DNA from: Planctomycetota bacterium
Lineage (GTDB): Bacteria > Planctomycetota > B15-G4 > JADJEK01
Assembly: GCA_016709145.1 (NCBI GenBank)
Contig: JADJEK010000002.1
Span: forward strand, 744,001 to 808,000
DNA length: 64,000 nt
Direction of reading: 5' to 3'
Under the pieces are notes generated by a model. It searched no databases. It was given only the letters and a program-made list of their open reading frames with translations, and had not been told where the DNA came from. Shown in pieces: positions 53,950 through 62,466 of this stretch (position 1 is its first letter; each line of letters opens with the position of its first letter). Both the position numbers and the translations under genes were made by a program.

Positions 53950-55464
53950 TCACGGCCCGACGTTCGTTCCGCCGCCGAGATCGACGATCGTGTCGCCGAA
54001 CACGGTCGTCGACGTGATCGAGACGTCGTCGTTCCCGCTGCCCGCCTTCACGGTCACGTTCCCGAGGCACGTCGTACTGGCGACGTCGAGCATGTTGTTG
54101 CCGTCGCCGAGCAGCACCGTGATCTCGTGGTGCGCGACCAGCGACCCGCCGGTGATGACGAACGTGTCCGGGCCCGACGTTCCGATCATCGTGATCGATT
54201 TGTATCCGCCGCCGTCGAACGTGAATCCGTTCGCGTCGGAGCCGTAGCTGATGCGCGCTTCTCCGAACACGCCGCTGTCCTCGAGACTTCCTGAGTGCAT
54301 GCCCGACGTACCCGTGATGCGGAGGTTTCCGTAGATCGAGTTCTGATGTCCGGTGAAGCCGTCGTCCAATCCCGCTGGAGCCGGGCCGAGTTGACAGATG
54401 ACGTCTCCGTACGCCGTCGATTGCACGAACGAGACGTCGTCGCTGGCGGCCGAGCCGAAGTAGAGCACGTCCCCGCCGATCTGACTGAGCGCCGAGACGA
54501 ACACCGTGTTCGATCCCGGACCCAGCTTGAACCTCGCGTCGCCGCCGACCGCGGTGCCGCTGAGCACGATCGAGTCGACATCGCCCTTCGACTGGATGTC
54601 GACTCCTTCGCCGATCGACGTCGACGAGATCGTCGCGGCGTGCGTCGCGCCACTGCCCAGCTTCAGGTTCAGCATGCCGCTGATCGCGACGGGGTCGATC
54701 GTCGCGGTGACGCTGTCGCTGGCGCCGAAATCACAGCTCACGTCGTCGTGATAGCTGCCCGACAGCGTCACCTGCTTCATTCCGGTCTTCGCCTTGATCT
54801 TCATCGGCCCCCCGATGTGGACCGTGTCGTCCTGGAGCAACTGGTCCGAGCCGCCAGCCAGATCGAGGCTGACGGTTCCTCCGACGTGCGCGCTGCTCCC
54901 GAGTTCGATCAGGTCGGGGAGCGCTCCACCCTTCCACGTCAGGTTCCGCACGACGAACAGAGGAGCGAGATGTGCGATGGTCCCCACCGATGCGGACGTC
55001 GAGATCTTCACGTCGCGCTTGACGATCGAGCCGCCGCCCGTGGTCGTGTCGATGTCCAAGACGTTCGCTTTGCTGTCGATCTTGAGATCCCGGTCGATGA
55101 TCGCGCCGACGAACGTGAGTTCGAGGGAATCGAGCGCCGCAGCCTGCACGATCAAGTCGCGCGGAACCGTCAGCGTCGAGATCACGTCCTCGTCCATCCC
55201 ACCGCTATGGACGAAGCGAATGTCCTTCGTCACTCCAGCGAACGTCTGCGCCGACGCCGACCCATTCACGGTCGTCCCAGGACCGGACGTGAGTCGGAAC
55301 GACGTCGGATCCATCAAGCCGGCCTGATCCAAGGCCAGCAGGTCGTCTCCCGCCGAATCCGTGATCGTCAACACTCCTGCTTTCACCACGGCCTTCATGT
55401 CACCCGCATGGGCGATCGCGCTGAGGCAGACGACGACAACCGATCCGATCACGACGCGACGCAT
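53950..55464 (-). CDS. Exported beta-solenoid repeat protein, paralogue A
   Basis: 504 residues. The ATG at 55464 follows GGAG and opens a signal peptide (RRVVIGSVVVVCLSAIAHAG). The mature protein consists of about 20 short repeats of roughly 22-24 residues rich in Gly, Ser, Thr, Asp and Val (IGGDVLYFGSAASDDVSFVQ, LGNVTVKAGSGNDDVSITST), indicating a beta-solenoid. The GSGNDxxxI units recall RTX-like loops but lack the exact nonapeptide. It ends DLGGGTNVGP. A same-length paralogue lies at 58037 on the other strand. Unknown function; a calcium-stabilised surface or filament protein is one possibility. Confidence 0.8.
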   Translation of the reverse strand: MRRVVIGSVVVVCLSAIAHAGDMKAVVKAGVLTITDSAGDDLLALDQAGLMDPTSFRLTSGPGTTVNGSASAQTFAGVTKDIRFVHSGGMDEDVISTLTVPRDLIVQAAALDSLELTFVGAIIDRDLKIDSKANVLDIDTTTGGGSIVKRDVKISTSASVGTIAHLAPLFVVRNLTWKGGALPDLIELGSSAHVGGTVSLDLAGGSDQLLQDDTVHIGGPMKIKAKTGMKQVTLSGSYHDDVSCDFGASDSVTATIDPVAISGMLNLKLGSGATHAATISSTSIGEGVDIQSKGDVDSIVLSGTAVGGDARFKLGPGSNTVFVSALSQIGGDVLYFGSAASDDVSFVQSTAYGDVICQLGPAPAGLDDGFTGHQNSIYGNLRITGTSGMHSGSLEDSGVFGEARISYGSDANGFTFDGGGYKSITMIGTSGPDTFVITGGSLVAHHEITVLLGDGNNMLDVASTTCLGNVTVKAGSGNDDVSITSTTVFGDTIVDLGGGTNVGP

Positions 55465-55652
55465 GGACGATCTCCGTTCTTGGAATCGATAGGGGAACTA
55501 GAGAGAGCGGCGGGAAGGCTACCCGCAGAGCCGTCGTTCTCGAACGAGGCGGAGCCCGTCCGGCTCACGCAGCACCAGGGTCGGACCTCCTCGTCGATCA
55601 GCTTCCAGTCCCGCTCGCGCCACGACGCGCCCAACTCGAGTTCATGGCGACC

Positions 55653-57356
55653 TCACGGCGCATCGCCTCGCAGCGCATTGCTGAACGCCGCCCCGCACGC
55701 GGCCGCCGGATCCGGAAGGACGAACTGGAAGTAGAACGACAGCCCCGACACTCCCGCCGGCCACGCTGGCCACGGCAATTGCATCGTGCCCGTCGCATCC
55801 GTCGGCAACGAAAGCGCCAAGGCGAACGGGAACGGCACCGGCGTCCCGCACTGCAGCGGCGTGGGAGCGCTGGCCAACGACACGAACAGCACCGTCGCGC
55901 TGGATGGCCGCGCGCTGTTCAGCAGCAAGCCGCCCGGCGAGCCGGCGACCAACGTCCCAGCGCCGATCAAGTTCGGCACGCCGGTGACTCCCGCGAGACC
56001 GGAACCGAGATTCGTCCACGGCGACGGCAACGGACCGCGCACGAACACGTCGAGCGTTGCGTTGGTGTCGCCGGCCACCAAGTTGCTCGCCATCGACTGG
56101 AACAGCACGAAGCGACCGTCCGACGGAATCGTCGGCAATTGCGTCGCGTTGTTCGCGAGCCCCGTGGGCGTGGCCCAACTCGTGGACGTCGTGGTGCCGG
56201 TCGCGCGATCACGGACGTACACCGATTGCCAACCCGAAACTCCGGGCACGAGGTTGTTCGCCCAGCTCACGAACACGACGTACCGACCGTCGGCCGACAC
56301 CGCCGTCGGTTGGCCCGAGACGTTGGACCCGGAATTCGCCACGGCTCCGACGGACGAGAGATTGACGCGCTCGGTGACGCCCAGATCGAGGTCGCGCACG
56401 AAGACGTCGGTCAGGAAGTTCGTGTCGCCCGCGACCAGATCGTTGGCGTTGCTGTGGAACGCGACGACGCGACCGTTCGCGGAGATCGACGCCGCATCGC
56501 TCGCGTCGTTGCCGAATCCGCCACCGATCGCGGGACTCGCGAGCGTCGTCGTCCCGAGGATCCGATCGCGCACGAAGACCTGTTTGAACTGGACTCCGGA
56601 CGCGCCGACGAGGTTTCCCGAGTTGCTGTTGAACGCGATGAAGCGGCCGTCCGCCGACAGCGTGGGTCCGTCGCTGCTCCCGTTCTCGAGTCCACCGGTC
56701 GAGGACACGCTGACGAGCGTCGTGGTCCCGGTCGGTCGGTGGCGCAAGAACACGTGCGGCACGAAGTTGTTGGCGAGCGGGACGAGCGTCGACGACACGC
56801 TGACGAACGCGATCCACTGGCCATCGGCGGAGATGGCCGGAGACGTCCCGCCGCCGTCGCCTCGAGCGCCGGCGCTCGACACGCTGACGCGGGACGTCGT
56901 CGCCGTGGCTCGATCGTGCACGAACACGTCCGCGACGAAGTTCGTGTCCGACGCGACCAGATTCGTCGCCGTGCTCTCGAACACGACGAAGCGTCCATCG
57001 GCCGAGATCCCCGGCGAACCGCTCGCGCTGTTGGCCTGCGCACCGGTCGACGTCACGCTGACGCGCGTCGTCGTGCCCGCGACGCGATCGCGCACGAAGA
57101 CGTCGGCGACGCCGTTCGTGTCCCCCGCGACGAGGTTCGTCGCTTCGCTCGTGAACGCGACGAAGCGGCCGTCCGGCGACAACGCTCCGCGCAGTTGGCT
57201 CGGACCGTCGCCTTGCGCGCCGGCCGAGGACACGCTGACCCGTTCGGTCGTTTGCGCGACCGCAACGGCGCACGAGCCAGTGATCCCGAGGACGACCGCC
57301 AGCGCGGTCGACACGACGGACCAGGGACGAGACTGCGAACCTGACGACGTCGACAT
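55653..57356 (-). CDS. Secreted PD40/TolB-like beta-propeller protein
   Basis: 567 residues; the ATG at 57356 follows GGAG and gives a signal peptide (ALAVVLGITGSCAVAVAQ). About seven repeats of 50-55 residues contain phrases such as SADGRFVVFESTATNLVASD, DVFVRDRVAGTTTRVSVTS and SPDGRFVAFTSEATNLVAGD, as in PD40/WD40-like propellers of TolB type. The C-terminal module (about 110 residues, PWTNLGSGLAGVTGVPNLIG) ends ACGAAFSNALRGDAP and resembles the shared terminal module of the FG-GAP proteins. It is upstream of and co-directional with solenoid gene A but separated by 188 bases. Confidence 0.87.
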   Translation of the reverse strand: MSTSSGSQSRPWSVVSTALAVVLGITGSCAVAVAQTTERVSVSSAGAQGDGPSQLRGALSPDGRFVAFTSEATNLVAGDTNGVADVFVRDRVAGTTTRVSVTSTGAQANSASGSPGISADGRFVVFESTATNLVASDTNFVADVFVHDRATATTSRVSVSSAGARGDGGGTSPAISADGQWIAFVSVSSTLVPLANNFVPHVFLRHRPTGTTTLVSVSSTGGLENGSSDGPTLSADGRFIAFNSNSGNLVGASGVQFKQVFVRDRILGTTTLASPAIGGGFGNDASDAASISANGRVVAFHSNANDLVAGDTNFLTDVFVRDLDLGVTERVNLSSVGAVANSGSNVSGQPTAVSADGRYVVFVSWANNLVPGVSGWQSVYVRDRATGTTTSTSWATPTGLANNATQLPTIPSDGRFVLFQSMASNLVAGDTNATLDVFVRGPLPSPWTNLGSGLAGVTGVPNLIGAGTLVAGSPGGLLLNSARPSSATVLFVSLASAPTPLQCGTPVPFPFALALSLPTDATGTMQLPWPAWPAGVSGLSFYFQFVLPDPAAACGAAFSNALRGDAP

Positions 57357-57427
57357 CGGAGGACTCCCGTGAACGGCCAGGGGCGCATTGCGACCATCGC
57401 CCGCCCTAGAACGACTCACGGAATCGC

Positions 57428-57919
57428 GTGACGCGACCCCATACGGATTCTCGAACTCAAGCGAAGATCGTCGACCCTGTGCGGACCGCGGCCGCGCGCC
57501 CCTCGTCACGACGGCGCGATCCACCGCGCTTCGAACAGCGCGCGGACCGCGACGACCCCGCGCTCGCCACCGAGGTCCGCGCGCTCGGGCTGCTGCTCGG
57601 CATGCTCGTGCGCGAGGCTGACGGCGGCTCGCCGCGACTGCGCGCGGACCTCGATTCCATCGTGCGCGTTGCGCGTCACGCCGAACCGGCGCAACGCTAC
57701 GCGACGGCGGAACGACTCTGTGAATTCGAGGATCTGCCCGAGACGGCGGGCCGCGTCCGTCTGTCGCTCGGCGCCTTGGACGCCGACGTTGGCCGCATCG
57801 ACGACGCGCGGCGTCACTTCGAGCGCGGACTCGAACTGGCGCGCGCACACCGCGGATTCGACGCCAAGACGATTCGAGTCGCCGGGGAGCGCCAGGAAAC
57901 GCTGAACCGCGACCGTTGA
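57428..57919 (+). pseudogene. C-terminal fragment of Ser/Thr kinase with TPR-like tail
   Basis: The recognisable part begins near 57634: LRADLDSIVRVARHAEPAQR followed by YATAERLCEFEDLPE matches the end of planctomycetal PknB-like kinases (DLDAIVxKAL-type, RYATA). A TPR-like helix then follows (VGRIDDARRHFERGLELARA). The catalytic domain upstream is absent. The frame opens at a GTG at 57428, but the first 60 residues are Arg-rich and unlikely to be native. Taken as a broken kinase relic. Confidence 0.6.
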
Positions 57920-58036
57920 ATCGTGGAATGGTGATCTTCCGCGTCATTTCGGACTTCGGAATCGTTTTCGAACCGAGGACCGAGACGTAACCTTCGGATC
58001 CGTAGGACAGTCGTTCAAACTTCTGGAGTGCCGATC

Positions 58037-59551
58037 ATGCGCGCGATCACTGCGGCGACGTGGCTCGTGGTCCTTTCGGTTTCGGGTGCGGTCGAAGGCG
58101 GTGACATGACCGCCACGCTGAAATCGGGCGTCCTGACGATCAAGGACTCGTCGGCCGACGACTCCTTCACGATCGACCAAGCGGCTCTGATGACGACGAA
58201 CTTCCGGCTGACCCCCGATCCGGGCACGACGATCAACGGGTCGGGCGCGGCGCAGGTGTTCTCCGGGGTCAGCAAGGACGTGAAGTTGGCGTTCACGAGC
58301 GGCACCGACGCGGTCGAACTCGACGACGTGACCGTGGCGCGGGACCTCGTGGTGACCGGCGGGAAGGGCACCCAGGTAAGTGTCGTCATTGCGAACGGCC
58401 TCGACGTCGGCCGCGATCTGCGCGTCGACTCGAAGACGCCCGTCTTCTCGCTGTCGTCGACCGGGACCGGCAACCTCGTGCGCCGCGACGTCAAATGCGA
58501 TCTGCGCGGTACGACGGCGAACACGCTCGTGTTCACGCCGCTTCATGTGTTGAGGAACACGATCGTGAAGGGCTCGAAGGCGACCGACGTCATGGTCGTC
58601 GGGGCCAACGTCCAGCTCGTCGGCAACCTGACGTTCGACGTCGGCGCCGGAAACGACACGTTCGTCGACACCAACACGATCGTCGTCGGCGGCAACTTCA
58701 AGATGACGGGCAAGGCCGGTACGAAGACCTGTGTGGCCACAGGCAAGTACGGCGGCAACCTGACCACCGATCTCGGGAACGGCGACGGAAACGTCCTGGT
58801 CTGCACGGCCCCGAACGTCGGCGGCTCACTGCGCGCGAAATTCGGCACCGGGACCAACAACGTCTTGACGGTCTCCGGGACCGACGTCACCGACGGCATC
58901 GAGTGCACGTCGAAAGGCAATCAGGACACGGTGACCATCGCGAACACCGGGACCGGAAGCGACGTTCGCATCAAGCTTGCCGACGGGACGAACGTCGTGA
59001 CGGTCACCGGCAGCTCCGTGATCGGCGGCGACATCCGCATGACCGGCGGCAACGGCGTGGACAACTTCGGAGTCAATGCCTCGTCGACGTTCGGCGACAT
59101 CAAGGCCAACTTCGCATCGGCACCCACGGGCTTCACCGATGCCTACAACATGCTCCTCGGCTCGGTGGGCGGTGACGTCTCGGTGACGGCGGGCGCCGGA
59201 TCGTTCGGTGGCGCGATCGAGGACGTGACGGTCGTCGGCGGCGTGAAGCTCCATCTGGGAAGCGGCGACAACGCGTACACCCTCGATGGCGGCGTCTTCG
59301 GCTCGGTCGACGTCACGACCGGGGCGGGCAACGATACGTTCACCCTCACCGGCGGCACGATCGAGGTCGTTGCCGACGTGAGGCTCCTGCTCGGATCGGG
59401 CAACAACTCGATGCCGATCGCGCACACGACGGTCGGCCGCGACCTCATCGTGAAGACCGGCAACGGCGGCGACACGATCTCGATCGCGACCACGACGATC
59501 ATCGGGACGCAGAGCATCGATCTCGGCGGGGGCATGAACAGCGGCCCGTGA
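58037..59551 (+). CDS. Exported beta-solenoid repeat protein, paralogue B
   Basis: 504 residues, exactly the length of paralogue A. The ATG at 58037 follows GGAG with eight-base spacing and opens a signal peptide (RAITAATWLVVLSVSGAVEG). It has the same short-repeat architecture (VGGNFKMTGKAGTKTCVATG, TDLGNGDGNVLVCTAP, IGGDIRMTGGNGVDNFGVNA) and the same N-terminal block (GDMTATLKSGVLTIKDSSAD against GDMKAVVKAGVLTITDSAGD). It ends DLGGGMNSGP. Sequence outside these anchors has diverged strongly, so the duplication is old. Confidence 0.82.
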   Translation: MRAITAATWLVVLSVSGAVEGGDMTATLKSGVLTIKDSSADDSFTIDQAALMTTNFRLTPDPGTTINGSGAAQVFSGVSKDVKLAFTSGTDAVELDDVTVARDLVVTGGKGTQVSVVIANGLDVGRDLRVDSKTPVFSLSSTGTGNLVRRDVKCDLRGTTANTLVFTPLHVLRNTIVKGSKATDVMVVGANVQLVGNLTFDVGAGNDTFVDTNTIVVGGNFKMTGKAGTKTCVATGKYGGNLTTDLGNGDGNVLVCTAPNVGGSLRAKFGTGTNNVLTVSGTDVTDGIECTSKGNQDTVTIANTGTGSDVRIKLADGTNVVTVTGSSVIGGDIRMTGGNGVDNFGVNASSTFGDIKANFASAPTGFTDAYNMLLGSVGGDVSVTAGAGSFGGAIEDVTVVGGVKLHLGSGDNAYTLDGGVFGSVDVTTGAGNDTFTLTGGTIEVVADVRLLLGSGNNSMPIAHTTVGRDLIVKTGNGGDTISIATTTIIGTQSIDLGGGMNSGP

Positions 59552-59857
59552 GCGGGACCGCGCAGCGCGTGTGATCACGCTCCGACGAATCCGACGCTCT
59601 CCGCGGCCGTAGGACGAGCCGCAATCCTTCCGAGGCAACCCACCGACGCAGCTTCGCCCCTCGTGGCGGACGTCGAACCCTCGCGTTCGGCGTCCGCCGT
59701 TTCATTCTCCGAACTTCCGCCGGAATCCATTGCGCCCGCCACCGCGCCACCGCGTCTTGCGCCGTGGTTCGAGGGAAGTCCACGTCGCCTTCCCCGCGAG
59801 CCACCCGCGACGGCCCGAGCGTCTCGGGACCCCTCGTCCGAGGTCCTGGAGTCGAGC
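59552..59857. other. Intergenic region without visible gene
   Basis: 306 bases upstream of the IPT-domain protein. Frames here are Ser/Pro/Arg-rich without family features. Only the GGAG at 59849 before the next start is notable. Confidence 0.5.
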
Positions 59858-60781
59858 ATGGAACACCTGGCGTCCTCCGTCTTTCGCACGGCGTACCGAT
59901 CCGCGCTGACGATCGCCGTCGCGACGTGCGCCGCGATCGGGCTGCACGCAGCACCGCAAGCCGGCTCGTCCGGCGTGGCGGGCAGCCCAAGCGTCACGGC
60001 ACTCGCGCAGTCCACATCGGCGTCGGGCGGCGTCTCCGCCGGAACCGCGGTCAAGGTCGAGGCCGAAGTCGCCGCACCGGCGACGGGCACCGTCATGACC
60101 TCGGCGAGCTTCCGCCTCGAGACCGGTGTCGTGTGGATCGAGCCGAGCCTCGGGACGCAGCAGCCCGTCGTGTTCGGCGTCGAGCCCGCGCAAGGCCTGT
60201 CGGTCGGCGGCTCGCCGGCGATCCTGCACGGCCTGAACTTCCAGGAGAGCGGCGCGGGCGCGACGGCCGTGACGTTCAACGGCGTCGCCGCCACCGACGT
60301 CGTCGTCCAGAACGACGGCACGATCACGCTGACGACGCCACCCGGCGTCGACGGCCTCGGGAACTCGATCGGCCTCGCCGACGTGCGCGTGACGAACGCC
60401 ATCGGGTCCGACGCGAGCACGAACGCGTTCATGTACCTGCCCGCGCTGGCGATGTACGGCCCGGCTCAGGTCGGAAAGTTCGCCGAGATCGCGGTGCGCT
60501 CGTCGCCGAACTCGCTGCTGTACCTGTTCATCGGCGGCGCGATTCCGGGACTCGGAGTCGCAGCCCCGCCGTTCGCGGGCAGCATCGCGATCACCGTCAA
60601 CCGCATCCAAGCCGTCTCGGCGTTCCCCATGCCGACCGGCGAAGTCGTGTTGGCGATCCCGATCCCCGACGACCCCGCGTTGATCGGCTTCTCGATCGAC
60701 ATGCAGGCGCTCTCCATCACTTCCGTCTCGCCGCTCGCGGGCGCGTTCAGCAGCCCGCTTCGCGTCACCCTTTTCAACTGA
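59858..60781 (+). CDS. Exported IPT/TIG-domain protein
   Basis: 307 residues. The ATG at 59858 follows GGAG at seven bases and opens a signal region (RSALTIAVATCAAIGLHAAP). An IPT/TIG-type Ig-like domain is recognisable (VFGVEPAQGLSVGGSPAILH, LNFQESGAGATAVTFNGVAA, ITLTTPPGVDGLGNSIGLAD, VRVTNAIGSDAS). A hydrophobic C-terminal part ends SPLRVTLFN. It lies 20 bases before an exported tail-fibre-like protein in the same direction, so both are probably one operon. Confidence 0.78.
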   Translation: MEHLASSVFRTAYRSALTIAVATCAAIGLHAAPQAGSSGVAGSPSVTALAQSTSASGGVSAGTAVKVEAEVAAPATGTVMTSASFRLETGVVWIEPSLGTQQPVVFGVEPAQGLSVGGSPAILHGLNFQESGAGATAVTFNGVAATDVVVQNDGTITLTTPPGVDGLGNSIGLADVRVTNAIGSDASTNAFMYLPALAMYGPAQVGKFAEIAVRSSPNSLLYLFIGGAIPGLGVAAPPFAGSIAITVNRIQAVSAFPMPTGEVVLAIPIPDDPALIGFSIDMQALSITSVSPLAGAFSSPLRVTLFN

Positions 60782-60801
60782 TCGCACGAAGGCCTAACCC
60801 C

Positions 60802-61635
60802 ATGAAGTTCCAAATCCTCTTGTCCCTGTTGTTCGCGCTCGGAATCTCCGGCACGGCGATGGCTCGCCAGAGCGCGCCGCCGGTGCTGCAGTACCAGGCT
60901 CGTCTGCTCGACACGCTCGGCAACCCCGTGACGGCGAGCGGTGTGGTCGTGACGTTCCGCGTCTACGACGCGCCCGTCGGCGGCAACGAATTGTTCGCGG
61001 AGACGCAGTCGATCGACGTGGTCGGCGGGCTGCTCAGCGCACCAATCGGCTCGGTGCAGCCGCTCGCGACGACGCTGTTCTCGACCAGCGCGAACCGCTG
61101 GCTCGGGATCACCGTCGGCGCCGATACGGAAATGACACCGCGCCAGCGCTTCGGAAGCTCGGCGTACGCGCTGCGCGCGGACACGGCTCGTCTCGCGGAC
61201 GACGTGACCGGGATGGAGATTCATCCCGCAAGCGTGTCGATCGGCGGCGTGCTTGTGATCGACGAGAACGGCAACTGGGTCGGGAGCCCGACGGGCTTGG
61301 TCGGTCCGATGGGCGACGTCGGTCCCACGGGCGCGTCACCGTTCGACCTCGACGCCGGCAATGCTGTGTTCCTGACGGGCAAGATCGGCATCGGGACCAG
61401 CACGCCGAACGGCAAGTTGACGGTCTCCACCAGTGCAACCGGTACCGGCCTCGAGCACACCAACGGCACGACCACGATGGCGTCGAAGTTCTCCGCCGGC
61501 GGCTTCGGCCGGTTCGGAACGACGTCCGACCATACGTTCCAAGTGAGCACCAACGACAATCCGCGCATCACGGTACTGTCGACCGGAGAGGTCGGGTTCG
61601 GACTCGAGCATTCGCGCGGGCAGACCACGCGATAG
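60802..61635 (+). CDS. Exported tail-fibre-like protein, C-terminus possibly truncated
   Basis: 277 residues. The ATG at 60802 opens a signal peptide (FQILLSLLFALGISGTAMAR). The N-terminal domain (LQYQARLLDTLGNPVTASGV, RFGSSAYALRADTARLADDV) is common in exported proteins that precede fibre domains. A short collagen-like stretch follows (GLVGPMGDVGPTGAS). The repeats GKIGIGTSTPNGKLTVST and RITVLSTGEVGFG resemble fibre shafts, which usually lead to a peptidase S74 chaperone domain. That domain is absent: the frame ends GLEHSRGQTTR right where the kinase stub begins on the other strand, so a rearrangement may have cut both genes. Confidence 0.72.
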   Translation: MKFQILLSLLFALGISGTAMARQSAPPVLQYQARLLDTLGNPVTASGVVVTFRVYDAPVGGNELFAETQSIDVVGGLLSAPIGSVQPLATTLFSTSANRWLGITVGADTEMTPRQRFGSSAYALRADTARLADDVTGMEIHPASVSIGGVLVIDENGNWVGSPTGLVGPMGDVGPTGASPFDLDAGNAVFLTGKIGIGTSTPNGKLTVSTSATGTGLEHTNGTTTMASKFSAGGFGRFGTTSDHTFQVSTNDNPRITVLSTGEVGFGLEHSRGQTTR

Positions 61636-61754
61636 CGACCGATGCGTTGTCCGACTTCCAACGGTCGGGTCACCGCGATCGCGCGCGCATTCGGGTCGAG
61701 GTCGCAGACCTCGATGAAGAGTTCTCGGATCCGTTCGGGATCGACGCGACTCAT
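61631..61754 (-). pseudogene. N-terminal stub of Ser/Thr kinase
   Basis: The ATG at 61754 overlaps the sigma-factor stop as ATGA. About 40 residues are recognisable: MSRVDPERIRELFIEVCDLD, then VGQRIGRYRVV. In intact planctomycetal kinases the IGRYRVV phrase opens the catalytic domain, usually after a longer N-terminal helix bundle. Beyond it the frame continues only as antisense to the fibre-like gene. A deletion or rearrangement has removed the kinase. Confidence 0.62.
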
Positions 61755-62374
61755 TCGCGAGGGGCCGGACCCCGAGACCCGGACAGCGCGCGCTGCAGCC
61801 ACGCGCGGGCGAACCGCCAGTCGTAGTCGACCGTGCGCGCGCTGACCTCGAGCGCCGCGGCGACGTCGTCGACCGACAGGCCGGCGTAGAACCGCAACTC
61901 GGCGACTTTCGCGGGTCGCGGATGCTGGGACTCGAGGGCAGTCAACGCGGCCTCGAGATCGAGGACGTCGACGCCGGCCGGCGCGATCGCGGCGACGTCG
62001 TCGATCGTCACGCGGTCCTGCGCTCCCCCGCGCTTCGCCGCGGAGCGCTTGCGCGCGTGATCGACCAGGATCTGGCGCATCGCGGTCGCCGCGACGGCCA
62101 TGAAGCGCTTGCTGTCGTCGAAGCCGCCGTCGGCACGCGCGAGGCGCAGGTAGATCTCGTGCACGAGAGCGGTAGGTTGCAGCGTGTGATCGCGCCGGTT
62201 GCGGCCCATCTGCCGCACCGCCAGCTCGTGCAGTTCCGCATAGACGAGCGGCAGCAATCGCTCGATCGCGCCGGCCTCACCGGCTCGCATCGACGCGAGG
62301 ATGCGCGACACGTCGCTGGAACGATCCTCGGCCAATCGGCCCCCGAACGGCGCTGGACCAAGGGACGCCGTCAC
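61751..62374 (-). CDS. ECF sigma factor of the kinase-associated (TIGR02999-like) type
   Basis: 207 residues from GTG at 62374; a GTG at 62311 is an alternative, since homologues begin near SDVSRILASMRAGEAGAIER. Region 2 is LLPLVYAELHELAVRQMGR, then LQPTALVHEIYLRLA, a hallmark of this subfamily, and FMAVAATAMRQILVDHARKR. Region 4 is VAELRFYAGLSVDDVAAALE with VSARTVDYDWRFARAWLQ. In this lineage such factors precede a membrane Ser/Thr kinase, and the overlapping stub agrees with that. With the kinase gone, the signalling input is probably lost. Divergent from the beta-helix gene at 62467. Confidence 0.9.
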   Translation of the reverse strand: MTASLGPAPFGGRLAEDRSSDVSRILASMRAGEAGAIERLLPLVYAELHELAVRQMGRNRRDHTLQPTALVHEIYLRLARADGGFDDSKRFMAVAATAMRQILVDHARKRSAAKRGGAQDRVTIDDVAAIAPAGVDVLDLEAALTALESQHPRPAKVAELRFYAGLSVDDVAAALEVSARTVDYDWRFARAWLQRALSGSRGPAPRE

Positions 62375-62466
62375 GGCAGGCGGGACGACCTTGGCGCGGC
62401 GCAGGGTATCCCGCCGTCGCGGGCACGGGCAAGCGCCGAGGCGACCCCATCGGTAACGTCCACACC

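Noticed and set aside
55644..57344. 566-codon plus-strand frame
   Set aside because: Arg-rich antisense shadow of the PD40 propeller gene.
59764..61635. One 623-residue protein spanning the IPT and fibre-like genes
   Set aside because: The first two thirds are a shadow frame; each gene has its own ribosome-binding site and signal peptide.
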